A stretch of 64,000 nt of DNA from Torreya grandis (GCA_037957365.1 JARHVA010001174.1:145001-209000); one strand, 5' to 3'. Shown: positions 29,470-41,289, counted from the first letter of the stretch. Notes: generated by a model from the letters alone, not told the origin. Made by a program: numbers and translations.

Positions 29470-29715
29470 AATTGTGTGAAAAACCAATCTCCATAACATC
29501 TAAGGATTACCATTCTAGGAATTTGCTCTTTGGCTTGTGTGAGTAACCAAGCTTCATAATGCCCTACCATTAATATTTTAAAACCTCATCCTTTAGCTTG
29601 TGTGAGCAACCAAGATTCATAACACCCTATCATTACCATTTTAAGAACTCATACTTTAGCTCATGGTAGTAACCAAGCTTTGAAATTCCCTACTATTACC
29701 ATTACAGGCTCTTCC
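29470..29715 (+). repeat. 63-bp tandem repeat, about four units
   Basis: Units start at about 29470, 29533, 29596 and 29659, exactly 63 bases apart. Each contains TGTGAGTAACCAAGCTTCATAA-like sequence (shown in part) and a CCCTACCATTACCATTTTA-type block. In frame 1 a unit reads ACVSNQ followed by two or three residues, usually a stop, then a P-T-I-T-I-L-type tail. A TAA occurs at the same codon in the first three units. Confidence 0.8.
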
Positions 29716-30130
29716 AAGTATGGTATCTCATTATCCCAATAAGGTTGTGAAATCATGACTAATATCCTAAGCTGAGAGCTAGACTTTGTTAATTCCATCA
29801 TAGATAAGCCTATCATTATCCAACCTTTAATGATTATTCATCCATTTCCAACCCTCCCCCACTTTAGAAAACCCATGTCGATCATTGAGCCATAACCAAG
29901 CCAATTAGTATTTCTCTAATAGAACCAATCATTTGAAGACCAAGATATGTTCAAAATTGATATTTTATAACTAATTTTAAAAATAAGGCCAAGAGAACCA
30001 ACTAGTCCATGATGTTTTTATTGAAAAACCTATTTGTGATGAGTTAACCTATGATGAATCAACACTTGATCCTTTATGCATTATCAAGGAGTCTCACTCT
30101 GATAAGCCAGTCTTTATTGAGTCCCTTCTT

Positions 30131-30160
30131 AATGATTATAACTACTTGTGGGAAAATCAT
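30131..30160 (+). repeat. 30-bp D motif, copy 1
   Basis: The segment reads as the peptide NDYNYLWENH and has complementary ends (AATGATT and AATCATT, the latter completed by two bases outside). It is the first of seven copies in D; see the clusters at 32037 and 47028. Confidence 0.65.
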
Positions 30161-30773
30161 TATCTTTGTCATTTTCCTATTTTAAAATAGCCTCCCTTTG
30201 ATAAGCCAATCTCTATGTAGTTATCTCTTGAACTTTTCCCCCTCATTGAGGAGTCTCACTTTGAAAAACTAGTCTATGTGGAGCCCATTACGCCATCATA
30301 GGTTATTACTTGTCTAATACCAAACACTCAACAAGGCATCATTGTAGAAATATTCACACTAGATGAAGAATAAGAATTAAAGTTAGGTTTTATTCTTGAA
30401 CCAATATCAGATTTAGCATTACAAACATAATCAACATCAATCTCAACATTGAATTCAGAGTCCCTTGAGTCAAATTTAGCTTCAAAATAAAAATACATTC
30501 ATGGTATTACAACATTGGTTACACATGCCTTGCAGATCAATTTGAATACATTTGTGATCCTTTTATGATTTTTTAGGATGGTTAGTTCAACATCAACACA
30601 AGTTTTCCTAGTATCTTCTATAAGGATTGTGTTACATCTTCCCATTTAATTACCATTACACATACCATTACCACTATCCAACATAGCCATTATATTGACA
30701 TTCCACCTCCCATAACTATCGATTAGGATTGAAAAAATCACACCTTATTGAATTGCATCCATGGTGACATATT

Positions 30774-31040
30774 AGTTGAATAATATTAGGGGGACAAAAA
30801 CCATAGTCATGTAGAAGAATAACAATCTCTTAGTGAAACCATTTCAAAGGTTCTAGGGGGAAATCAAAGTCCAAACATAACATCTTATAGTGAAACCTTT
30901 TTGGAGGTGGTAAAAGACAATCATAGTCAAAATTCAATTTTCCTTAGTGAAACCTTCTTGGAGGTGCTATGGTACAATCAAGACAACTTCATTGGTGAAA
31001 ACCTCTTTGAGGCATCAAAAGATGAGCACAATAGTTCTTC
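30774..31040 (+). repeat. 57-bp tandem repeat, about five units
   Basis: Units begin near 30774, 30831, 30888 and 30945, 57 bases apart, with a shorter last unit near 30993. Each has TAGTGAAACC or a close form. In frame 1 three successive units read SETISKVLGGNQSPNITSY, SETFLEVVKDNHSQNSIFL and SETFLEVLWYNQDNF, a 19-residue repeat. The register is kept, pointing to amplification while the frame was coding. Confidence 0.82.
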
Positions 31041-31559
31041 ATTGATTGATGAAGATAATATCAAAGATAAAAAAATAAAACTTCCAATTTACAACATAAT
31101 CAAATGGTAACTAATCTTAGGCCCATATAATAGAAAAATTTGATGGTCCTATCAAAATTATATTCAAAGTTATTCAACCTTCCCACAACTAAAGTTATGT
31201 CAAATATAGAATTAGTAACATTGTCTGTGCTTAAAAAATCCAATGTTCATTTGTTTCCCAACCATTATACACTCCATTATCATCCACTTCTACATTTCCA
31301 ACTCAGACTTATCATCTAATATTTATCTATATTTACCATCCCAAGTAATACTTTCCTTGGTAGGGGCTATGGAGATATCTTGTCTCAATGTTTCAAATGA
31401 ATAGAATAAATGACCAACAAAAATCACAACAATATTCTTGGAGTATAAATCTATAACAAGTTCTTGATAGATCAACTATTCAAAAGAGGTATAGGCTAGC
31501 AATTTCCATGATTGATTATTCTGGTTGTATCATAAATTGATCAAGATGTTCATCTCCAC

Positions 31560-31770
31560 ATCAGTAAGAACAACATAACCATACATTTACATTTACCTTG
31601 TTTTCATTTTCCATTTACCTTGTCATTTCCATTTTCTATTTACCTTGACATTTCTATTTTCTATTTCCCTTTACTATTTACCTTGTCATTATCATTTTCC
31701 ATTAATCTTGCCATTGTTTCATACCCTACCATTTACCTTACCTTATCACTTTGAGGTAACCCTATTACCA
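31560..31770 (+). repeat. Pyrimidine-rich degenerate tandem repeat
   Basis: A loose unit of about 25-30 bases containing CATTTACCTTGTCATT and CCATTTTCTATTTACC occurs some six times. It is low-complexity sequence without a coding signal. Confidence 0.6.
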
Positions 31771-32668
31771 TTATATCCAATTACCATATTAACATTATTA
31801 TTTATTACATGCTCTATGCCATCCCACCATACCCATCACTATTAGACTAAATCTTGTTCTGACCTACCCTACCCAACCCTTTTGATCTTTGTTCCTTTTG
31901 TTCTTATTGCACCTTTCATAAGGGAATTCTAATTCAATTTCAATAGTTTCAAAATTCTATGTTTAAATGATAGTCTATGAAAGTAGTGTGATAGTGGATG
32001 TGTGAATTTATATTTTATTTATGTTTGACTAGTGCCACTAATTATAACCACCTATGGGCAAATTAGTCTTCAACCTTGTGTTACTAATTATAACCACCTA
32101 TGGGTAACTTAGTATCATAGACCTATGTTATTTTTTCCTAATTATACTTGCCTATGGGAAAATTAAGAAAAACACCTTTTCCATGTATTACCACATCACC
32201 TTTCCATTACTATTCTCATTTGCATTTCCATTTACCTTAATTCATGAACTTGTTGTTACCTAGTCGATTCTCAACACCTTTTATATTGGTAGAAATACTA
32301 TAGTAGTGCTTGATTCACATTGAGGTCAACTCCATCCACCTTTTCCATATGCTCTCATCATTTTGTGAGCAACCTAAGCCAATGATCTCACCATTTTGTG
32401 AGTGGTATCTTGTCAATCTCTAATGAGTTAAGTTACCCCAAAAAATTACTAAAACATTCAAAATTTTCAAAATCTAAAAAACATTTACCCTATTTAAACC
32501 TAGTCATCCATATTTAATACACCCTACTAGGACAAATCCATTATTAGTTATAATACATTCCACTACCATTAGGGGTGTGACCTTACCTTTGCATGTATCC
32601 TTACTTGGGATCACCACCCATTTATCATTACATTGATCCTTCATGAATATATATTGACTTAGTTGATG
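31771..32668 (+). other. D internal sequence left of element E
   Basis: No long frame. It holds the 30-bp motif cluster listed separately. It ends at the ACATG target duplicated by E. Confidence 0.5.
32037..32166 (+). repeat. 30-bp D motif, copies 2-4
   Basis: Copies lie at 32037-32066, 32083-32112 and 32137-32166, reading TNYNHLWAN, TNYNHLWVT and PNYTCLWEN, each followed by a stop at the Q/H position. Ends are complementary in the first (CTAATT and AATTAG). The spacing of copies 2 and 3 (46 bases) and the intervening CTTCAACCTTGTGTT are repeated at 47098-47173. Confidence 0.7.
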
Positions 32669-32673
32669 ACATG
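32669..32673. repeat. Left target duplication of element E
   Basis: ACATG directly precedes the LTR start TGTATAAAC and is repeated exactly at 46200-46204 after the right LTR. Confidence 0.9.
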
Positions 32674-32973
32674 TGTATAAACATAATATTCTTAAATTTT
32701 ATCAAATATTGATGCTTTACATATTTCAAGAACCTATCGAGACTCAATCTCTTTGAGTGCATGCCTTAAGGGGTGCACCAAAAAAGGGGTGGGCATACCT
32801 TTGTTACTTTTTATTATTATTGTCCCTTATTTACACATTATTACCAATCTAACCAGATCTTAAAACCATTCTCTAAGTTACTACTCCTCCCTTGCACACT
32901 CCTCTAGTCTTTTTCCTCTTTCCACCCCTTTTTACCTCACCTTAATCCCTTTTAACTAGTTGATTGTACTAGG

Positions 32974-33138
32974 TTGACTCTATATAATTTTCAGCTTCTA
33001 ATTAATGTAAAGGGTTGACTAGGTTGACCCTATATTATTTAGGGTATTTTTCACTTTGAGTTTCATTATCCCTTCGGCTGACTTAGCTCAGGACCTAGTG
33101 ATTTATCTCTAAAAAACATACAGGGTTGACTAGGTCAA
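32974..33138 (+). promoter_or_regulatory. W-box cluster in E LTR promoter
   Basis: TTGACT or TTGACC cores occur at 32974, 33015, 33024 and 33126, plus a reverse core (GGTCAA) at 33133, all within about 210 bases upstream of the TATA box. TTGAC(C/T) is the WRKY factor binding core. The last pair forms a near-perfect palindrome at 33122-33142 (AGGGTTGAC and GTCAACCCT arms). The right LTR keeps several of them (about 45245, 45267, 45375). Binding is inferred, not shown. Confidence 0.45.
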
Positions 33139-33184
33139 CCCTATACAACCAACATATTCAAAAGGATTTATGGTGAGATTCACC

Positions 33185-33192
33185 TATAAATA
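33185..33192 (+). promoter_or_regulatory. TATA box of E 5' LTR
   Basis: TATAAATA in CACCTATAAATACAAGATC. The right LTR has CACCTATATATACAAGATC near 45477. Transcription would start about 30 bases downstream and run through gag-pol. Confidence 0.55.
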
Positions 33193-33903
33193 CAAGATCA
33201 TTTCATCACTATTTCAATATGCAATCACTATTTATTATTTTCTTGCATTTATTTAAAATCTACTCCTCCAACATTCTACTTGAGGAGTCTTAACTTAGGG
33301 TTTTTACTTGGAAAATATAGTCTTATGGATAAGTCTTGGATGATTTTGCCTTTCTTATTTATCCTTAAAAACCACAATAACCTCTTACAAATCCCCTTTA
33401 TCCAAGGGAGAGATTAAGTCTCGATGGGTTCACATTCAGGTAAGTATATTCTAACTTTGTTCTCCTCTCTTTAGTAGATAGAAGTAGCATAAGTATTGGC
33501 TAAAATAATATTACTCTTCATTTCCATGTATTAGGGCATTAATCATACTTAACTTAATTAATATTCTCTTATACATGTTTTTATTGCTTTACTAATGCCC
33601 TTTATTGTGCCACAAGCTTTTGTGTGCACTAGATTATATTTACTTTCTTGTTATTAGATATAGAGTGAACATTAAACCTAGGACTCTTTTAGGGTTGTTG
33701 TGTGATTATGTTAGACTGTAGGCTTTATAACCCTTCCTAGAATGGTGTATTGTGACAAGTAATCCCTTAATTGGGTCTAGTTGATCCTCATATTGGTCAT
33801 GCTCCTTCTTAACAAATGTATTCCCAATCAAAAGTGTACGTATGTTCTAGCTTCTCCAAGCCAGGATTGATTTATAAACATGATGCATTTCTGATTGCAT
33901 ACA

Positions 33904-33925
33904 TTTTGGTGAAGCCAATGTGAAC
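33904..33925 (+). promoter_or_regulatory. Candidate primer-binding site of E
   Basis: TTTTGGTGAAGCCAATGTGA starts right after the LTR end. The TTTTGG start and the spacing suit a tRNA primer site, but the rest is too mutated to name the tRNA. Confidence 0.45.
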
Positions 33926-35708
33926 TAACCCTTACAATATTTGTTTACATTATTTAATTATTTCATTCTTTCATCATTATTTTTATCATATACTTTCGAT
34001 ACTATATCGACTCTGTCAACCTGATATCTAACTTCTATGCACAAGATTTTAGGTACAAGCTATTATATTGACCCTATCAACCCAATAAAAGTTTTCAAAA
34101 TTTAAAAGATCTATTCTATACTACTAGGTTGAACTAGTAAACCTTTTACTTTTTCAGACATTAGGTTCAACATACTAAATCAACCCAATCGATCTTGTAC
34201 ATTTCAAGCACTTAGCATCAAGTTTATGTAAAATTTAGTAGAATTTATAATCATATATCAAGGTTATTAAATGGAAATATTTATTCTCTACATCTCTAAT
34301 CCACCAAGTCCTTTCTATCTCTTTGTCTCTTTCTTTAGTCTTTCATTTCATAGTTTGTAGTCTTTAAAACTATCGTTGCATAGTCAACTAGATCAACCCT
34401 GTCGACACAATTTTGTGTTTTATGTGCTATTTAGATAACTAAGTTAACTCTACTAACCCTTTTCATTTTTAGGCCTTGATTTCATAGTACAGGTTTGACC
34501 TTATCGACCCTATTCTATATTTTTTGCATATATTGCTAACTATATCATCATTGTACCATGTTTTAAAGTTAGAATTAACCTTATATTCTATTAATTAATT
34601 CACACTTTCTTTTCTTATTGATTTCATGCTTAAAATAGATCACATAGATTAATTAGGTGGTTTTTCAATTAACTATTTAGTTTCACTATTTTCTATTTTA
34701 TGCACACAAGGCCAAATTATAAAATCTAAACAAGCATTTTAACATTTGTCTACTTGAGGCTAACCTATTTGGATTTCATCACTAAGGAAGAAGCTAACTT
34801 GACACTCTAGTCAAGTATAAATCATTTTTAATGGTATATTATAGATAAGCACCCAACACCCTTATCACTACAGTGTGTGAGGTGAGGGGTAGGCCTTAAT
34901 ACCAAGCCTGTATAATTTACACTACAGTTCCTTTCAGTCCAAACTACCTAAAACCATCCTTAGATTTCCATTCTAATTCCTTGCTTACAACCAACTTATC
35001 ATCACATTGAAAATCATATCTTAATAATCTAATAAACATTTAAGTTGACCAATTATTTATCTTTTTACTTTCTAAGTTGATTGCTTGCTCTTTGCTCAAT
35101 TATATTTTGTATTGCAAAAACTTGCATTAGCCAATGTTGGTATAAGGTTTTGTGTTATGTGCTTCAATTAGATTAGCTAACATTAATCCAATTGACTATT
35201 TGTTTCCTTTTAGATATTTCTTTTCAGATTGGTTGCAAAATTTATCTTGTTTTAGTTCACAATCTATTATAGTCTTCTTAACTTTCCCTATCTATTGTAA
35301 TGGGTTGACCCAGTCGACCCTATATCTTTTTTAGCCTTTATTCACTATACTAGATCGACCCATTCAACCCTATACTATTTCTAGACCTTGCTTTTTCCTT
35401 TTACAATCTTTGTTTACTATGTTAGATCAATGTAGTCAACCCTATACTATTTGTAGGCCCTATTTTTTGTGCTACATTGACCCAGTTGACCCTGTACTTC
35501 TTTATACCTTCCTTGTTTGTCAATCTAGTTTTATATTTACCCTTATTTGCATTTTATTCATCTCTCTTCAATCATAATCAAGTCTCCTATTAGAATCTTC
35601 TTGGATATCTTGAATCCATTTAGATACTATATGGGATGTTCATTTCTTTCTCTTTTTTCCTCTTAAGAGCACCATCACTCTTGGGGCACCTCTTCTCCTC
35701 CTTCATCT
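33926..35708 (+). other. Leader of E with recurring GTTGACC/GTCGACCC motif
   Basis: There is no coding frame. A degenerate partly palindromic motif, of the type GTTGACCCAGTCGACCCTAT, recurs about ten times between 34010 and 35510 (for example near 34388, 34494, 35303, 35353, 35433 and 35476). The same motif is in the LTR just upstream. Its function is unknown. Confidence 0.6.
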
Positions 35709-37640
35709 ATGGACTCTAATATGGTGCAAATAACACCTCAAGATATAATTTATGGATCTAATAATTTCTATACTCACCAAGAAACTTCTTATCTTCAAAA
35801 TCTTAAAACTAATGTGGGAGTAATTGATATAAGTTTACGTAACAATCCCACTAATAATCCTTCTTCTAGTAATCCTCCTAATACCAATTTGGGGAGTGTT
35901 CCTACCAAAACCAACCCACCTCTTAATAAAACTCAAATTTTAGCCCAATTTATCTAATAAATGAACATAATACAAAATTCTAACACCAACCAAATGATGC
36001 AAATTCAACAACATCTAATCAATGTGGCTAATCAACCTCCAACTATGCATTCTCAAGCTAATCCTGATTTCATTCTTCCACCTCTTTGGGATGCCTCAAG
36101 AAATGTTATTCCTCAACCCATAATGAATAAAAATATGCTTCAAACTATTCAAAATTAGCTTTTATATCCTTTCATTACATTTATTGATATTGGTAACATA
36201 TCTCCAACTATCAAGTATTATGTGACTAAAGACCCTACCTCATTTCTCAAATCCTTTAACAACCTTTACAAAGAGTGGATCCAAAATAATACCTTCACCA
36301 CAACTAAAATCTTAATGAAAAATTTCACTAGTGATCTATTATAATGGTATACTAAACTTCCCCAACATTCTATTTTTCAACTTAAAGATCTGGTTAATGT
36401 TTTAGTTAAAGAGTCTCAACACAATGATTAACCACTTCATCAATGCTAAGAAATCTCCCACTGAATCAACTCATGACTTTATCAAAAGATAGAAATAATT
36501 ATCCCATAAATCTACCATAACATGACTGATGATAACTTATTCAAACTCTTTATTACTTCTTTAGCTCCCACTCTTCAATATAAGGTTTGAACCTTTACTC
36601 CCCAAATGCTTAATCAAGCTCTTAATCAAGCTAAATATCAAGACTTTCTTATGAAGCAATTCAAACCTAATCCTAAAATTCTTAAATTATCTTTCCAAAC
36701 ATATAATTTTATCACTAATAATACTCTATAAACCAAACTAGGAGTTTCCAAAACTGATGTTCCTTCACATTCTCATACACCTCTTTCGGTTCAGCAAATG
36801 AAATAATTTTTGCTACCCTTAAAACCTTTCATCTATCCTAATACTCCACCTAAGTGGTATGACCCCAATTTATTTTTTTGGTTCCATGATGACATTGGTC
36901 ATTCTCATGAATCTTGTAGAGGTATCACTAAATTTATTATCTCCTATATGCTTGGTGATTCATTTAATCATGAAGCTATTATCAGTCTTTGTTGTCAAGA
37001 ATACACCATTACTTTTCAAAAATGATAAACTTCTAAAGCTTATACTTCAAATAACTAAAAATATTATTCCAATAATCAATTAAATACCAAGGATGTTTAA
37101 TCCATTGATGATGATTATGACTAATATTTTAACAATTCTCAATATGTCAATACTGTTAAGTTCAATTATCATCATAAATCGGCTCATAAAGATCTTGTTA
37201 CCAAGCCTAATAAACAATCTTTGAAAGAATGACTTATTAAAGATACTACCACTGCTAATGTTTCTTTAGAAGATCAAAAATAACCATCTCCTCCTTTTAA
37301 TCCTCCAACTACATCTATTTATCTAAAGTCTAATTTAACTCCTAAACCACGTGTTGGTTCTTCTAAGTCTCATTAGAACTTTCTTGAAGAACTCAACTCT
37401 ATGATTTGTAAGATTCCACTTATGGAGTTGGTTCATAATTCTCCCTATCATCATAAGTTTTTTATGCAACAACTCTAATAAGTTGAAGATCCATCTTCCA
37501 TATATGAAGAACCACCTTCTATTGAATCTCAACCTATCAATAGAAATACCATTAAAACTGTGTGTCCTTCTTCCAAGCCCTATATTGAATTCCTTGAAGA
37601 AGACATGATCAATGATGAAATTATATTTCATGCTAATGAT
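35709..37640 (+). pseudogene. Gag of element E
   Basis: The broken frame starts at an ATG (35709, MDSNMVQITPQDIIYGSNNF) and continues through an Asn/Pro-rich N-terminus. A capsid-like section follows (YYVTKDPTSFLKSFNNLYKE near 36220, then a TKLPQHSIFQLKDLVN segment and SLAPTLQYKV). A zinc-knuckle-like FWFHDDIGHSHESC lies near 36880, its first cysteine replaced by Phe. Gag builds the particle that carries element RNA. At least fifteen stops are present, many TAA or TAG at glutamine-compatible positions. The N-terminal 82 codons remain open. Confidence 0.75.
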
Positions 37641-38200
37641 CCACTAATTTCATCAAAGTAGACATTAATACCCCTCTTATCCATAAATTTATAGTTGATG
37701 AAGGTTCTGGTATTAAAGTAACATCTTTATGGTTCATACAATAACTTGATTATAACAAGGATCATCTCAAACAAACCCATCTTACTTGTTGTGGTCTTGA
37801 TAAAACTAATCAAAAGCCACTTGGTTAAATTTATCTTCCATTAACCATTTGACATAAGACTATTCAAACTAAGATCATGGTCTTTGATCTCCTTTTATCT
37901 AGAAACATACTCCTTGGTCATCCATGGACTCATAAAATGAGGTACATTGCTTTTTATGGTAGTCAATGCATTAAATTCGTACATAATGGAAAATTGTATA
38001 AGTATGAAGCTAATCCCAACCTATGGATCATTCAACTTACTAATCCTAAATCACAATATCATATTCCTACCATTCCTAAAATTAATAGTGCTCCTTTACC
38101 TGAGTTCATCAACATGGATCCTAATTTACAAGTTACTCTTGTGGATTCCAATGATGATGAACCCAATGATTTGCAACATACTTGTAATACTACCAAGTAA
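37641..38200 (+). pseudogene. Aspartic protease of element E
   Basis: The frame reads IVDEGSGIKVTSLW, with the catalytic aspartate at 37697-37699, then LTCCGLDKTNQKPLG, MVFDLLLSRNILLGHPW (from 37877) and HKMRYIAFYGSQCIKF. The ILLG-PW block is the conserved end of plant gypsy proteases. It would have processed the Gag-Pol precursor. One frame stays open from 37877 to 38197; upstream it is cut by stops. Confidence 0.75.
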
Positions 38201-39170
38201 CCTCTCTACATTTTACAATGGCTTCCTCCTTCTCTATTACCTAGAGATCATACTATTCCTCTTATTGATGAGATTACCAATTTTCCCCATCTATGCAAGG
38301 CTCAAGAGCCTTCTTTACCTGAAGATGCCTTCACTTGCAATTATTTTGGAGTGGACAAATTATTTCAATATCCTCTCATCATGTCTCTTCATGCATTCAA
38401 TAATTTCATGATTTCACCCTCTGAGACCCCCCCTGATTCTCAAACATTTATAATTTCTCCAACATACAATAATAAATATATAATGGACCAAGCTCAATAT
38501 AGAGACTTAGATGTCCATCATTATCAAAAAACCTTAGCCCAAATTTATGCTTTTAATTAGGATCTACATACCATTTATGTGGATCATACCTTCGATCTTG
38601 AGGGTCATGTACCTCCTATGAATTCTCCTCTTATTGATACTCATTCGATGGTAGATAAAATTATACCTTCCAAACCTCTAGAAGTTTCTATATATCCTTT
38701 ACCACCTATCAATCCAATCATTACATCTAATCCTTCTCTCATCATTGAACCCACTAATATTCTAACCCCTTCTAACCCATATACTTATTTTACTCTTAAA
38801 ATTACACTTTATGCCAAGGTAACCAATGTTTGTTAGATACATTTTGAGTATGATCACCATGGAAATCAAATTCTAGATCTTGAAGTAGATGTTGAGTATT
38901 ATGGTCCTCTTCCTACCTTGCCTAGTGATGAAGCTATCTTTGAGTTAATTTATGCTCGAGAACCTCAAATTCCTTGGCAACATCATACACTTGGAAATTT
39001 TAAGAATAAAAATCCCATTTCTACCTTACTTAATGCACCATACCACTTTCAAGATGGTAGTGCCATGCTTATTAAAGAAACCACTCGCATCGAATATGGT
39101 ACTCCATCTTGTCCTTGAACAATTACTATCTCTCATGAACTTTCACCTACTAAACATGATAATTTTAGCT
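38201..39170 (+). pseudogene. Linker between protease and reverse transcriptase of E
   Basis: About 970 bases of broken frame with two open stretches (38351-38557 and 38579-38833) and a Pro/Ser/Thr-rich composition (for example PLPPINPIITSNPSLIIEP). Long variable linkers before reverse transcriptase are usual in Tat-type elements. No domain is recognised. Confidence 0.55.
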
Positions 39171-40060
39171 TAGTATTTGACAAATATCATGAGGCTTTCA
39201 CTTAGTCCTATGTAGACATGCCTGGTATTGACCCTAGAATTATGGTGCATAATATTATTACTTATCTCGATACCAAGCATGTGCATTAAAAATAAGGAAA
39301 ATTTCTCCCTGAAGTTTCCACTTTGTCATAAGGAAATCATCAAATTACTTGATGATAAATTTATCAAACTAGTGGATTATTCTAAATGAGTTTCCAACAT
39401 TGTTCCCATTCAGAAGAAAGTCACTATGGTTATTCACATTTGTATTGATTTTTTAAATCTTAATATATTTTTTTTCAAGGACAACTTCCCTTTACCTTCA
39501 ATAGCTGTCATTATTGATTCCATGCCTGGTTATAAAATGTTATCTCTTATGGATGGATTCTCAGGAGACAATCAAATTCATATTGTCCCTGAAGACCAAC
39601 ATAATAATACTTTCACCATGGAATGGGGCACTTATTGCTATGTTAAAATGCCTTTTGGCCTAAAAAATGCTAGAGCCACTTACCAATGAGTAATGACTCA
39701 CATATTTCATGATATCATTCAAAAAATTATTGAAACCTATGTCGATGACCTCATTACTAAATTTAAAAATCACAAGAATCATCTTTCTGATCTTGCTATC
39801 ATCTTTGACCATCTCCTTCAATATAAAGATATACTTAATCCTTAAAAATGTGTCTTTGGAGTTATATCTAGAAAATTGTTAGGATTCTTAGTCTCTCTCT
39901 TTGGAATTGATGATGACCCTACCAAAATTAGTTCTATCATCAATATGCCCATTCCTCATTCTATTCCTAACATTCCTACTTATTTAGGCAAACTTGGGGT
40001 AATTAGATGATTTATCCCCAAAATGGCATATCAAATTCACTCCATCAATTCCCTTCTTAA
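39171..40060 (+). pseudogene. Reverse transcriptase of element E
   Basis: In order, the plus strand encodes SYVDMPGIDPRIMVHNI (about 39207), a frame change, VHICIDFLNLNIFFFKDNFP, PLPSIAVIIDSMPGYKMLSL, MDGFSGDNQI, MPFGLKNARATYQ and, after a TGA, IIETYVDDLI with an intact YVDD (39738-39749), then KCVFGV, LLGFLVS and a thumb segment ending near 40060. This is the Ty3/gypsy consensus order. An 87-codon stretch (39426-39686) is open. Stops at 39687 and elsewhere and the frame change near 39295 inactivate it. Confidence 0.92.
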
Positions 40061-40420
40061 AAAAAATATTACTTTAGAATGGATGGATCAATGTCAAAAA
40101 GCCTTTGATAATATGAAAGAGTCATTACTATATCCACGTACACTTCATCCTCCTAACTATAAACCTTTGATTTTATATACTTCTTCCACACCTATTTAAT
40201 TTGTTGTAATGCTTTCCAAACAAGATGACAGAGGAAGAGACTATGCTATATACAACATTAGTCAGGCCTCATCGATTATGAGACATGTTATACCAAAATT
40301 GAGTATGATTAACTTACCATTATATATTTTATTAAACTACTTATGTCATTTTTCATTTTGACCCCCTTGATCATTTATTCTCCAAAGCATTTCCTCTTGG
40401 AGATAGAATTGGTAAATGGA
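40061..40420 (+). pseudogene. RNase H of element E (gypsy type)
   Basis: The frame reads LEWMDQCQKAFDNMKESLL, then PLILYTSSTPI, a stop, and LSKQDDRGRDYAIYNIS, closely following the RNase H attached to gypsy reverse transcriptases, where the domain degrades the RNA strand. The first aspartate of the catalytic set, usually in LYTDAS or LYTS-type blocks, is not evident here. The C-terminal part drifts out of frame after about 40300. Confidence 0.75.
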
Positions 40421-40699
40421 TGGTCCTCCTTATGGAATTTGATCTCTACATCATCACTCAAAAAGTTGTCAAAGGGCAAATCATAGTTGATCAACTTACT
40501 TTAACTCCAATACCATCCACTTCTTCTCTTCAATATAATCTTTCAGATGATAATATTCTTTTCATAAAAGGTATTAATCAAGCTACTTATCTCAAAGATT
40601 ATTTTCATATCTTTATCACCGATCTTGAAGCCAATAATCTTGATGAATCCACTACTCCCTTGAGTACTACTAAACCAAAATTAGTTATCAAGGAGCTTC

Positions 40700-41130
40700 C
40701 TAAAATTAATTTTGACTTGCATGAAGATACCTAGACCCTTCATTTTGATGGTGTTAAATTCCTTTAAGGATTAGAGTAGGTTGTATTCTCACAAGTCCTC
40801 TTAGCAAGATCATTCTTTTAGCTTTTTTCTTCACTTTTGATATCACCAAAAATATGGCCGAGTACGAAGCTATTATCTTAGGCATGCAAGTTGCTCTTGT
40901 TTTAGACATTAAATACCTTCATGCTTTAGGTGATTCTCAACTTATTTACCACCAAGTCAATGGTGATTATCAATGTAAAAGTGATAACTTCATCATATAT
41001 CATCAAATTGTAATCACTCTTACCAAGGATTTCATCTCTTTCACTATTGAGCCTATTACTAGATATCAAAATTCCATTTTTGATTATCTTGCATTTTTAT
41101 CATCTCTCTTTCATTTGCATCTATTCCTTT
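40700..41130 (+). pseudogene. Second, archaeal-type RNase H of element E
   Basis: A separate RNase H follows: TLHFDGVK (FDG at 40744-40752), a break, then MAEYEAIILGMQVAL (40854 onward), GDSQLIYHQVNGDYQCKS and a C-terminal helix region ending near 41130. The FDG, AEYEA and GDSQL blocks match the additional RNase H described in Tat-lineage gypsy elements, and the D-E-D catalytic residues are all still encoded. A stop and a frame change lie between the first and second blocks. In the family it adds RNA removal during reverse transcription; its exact advantage is debated. Confidence 0.82.
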
Positions 41131-41289
41131 CTAATTATAATTTTATTATACAAATAATAAAATATCCATCATTACTCAACCATTGTATTCACTTATCTAT
41201 CATATTGAGGTTGTTACCATTTGATAAATCCCATGGTACCAAGACATCATTCAATTCTTGGAACATAAAACTTATCCTCCTAACATAGA

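Larger units (their letters stand above)
29201..31560 (+). pseudogene. Broken repeat-rich reading frame of D, family unknown
   Basis: From an ATG at 29201 the plus strand gives MSHYTHSQAMYNPSYDNIV, then MDPYPPYNAQSREQNQDPQE, then stops. Downstream segments in shifting frames include HSDKPVFIESLLNDYNYLW (about 30098) and the 57-bp repeat region with SETFLEVVKDNHSQNS. Two tandem arrays whose units are multiples of three bases lie within it. Position after the leader suggests a Gag-like structural protein, but no capsid, zinc-knuckle, protease or polymerase motif is visible. Most stops are TAA or TAG where a glutamine would fit. I do not recognise the family. Confidence 0.35.
32674..33903 (+). 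repeat. 5' LTR of element E
   Basis: It starts TGTATAAAC and ends TTGCATACA, and is collinear with 44962-46199. It carries a W-box cluster, a TATA box at 33185 and, downstream, the GAGTCTTAACTTAGGG block shared by both LTRs. Confidence 0.93.

Noticed and set aside
37947..38411. 154-codon plus-strand frame, the longest in the window
   Set aside because: It overlaps the E protease in another frame; the protease frame has family motifs and this one is a hydrophobic shadow.
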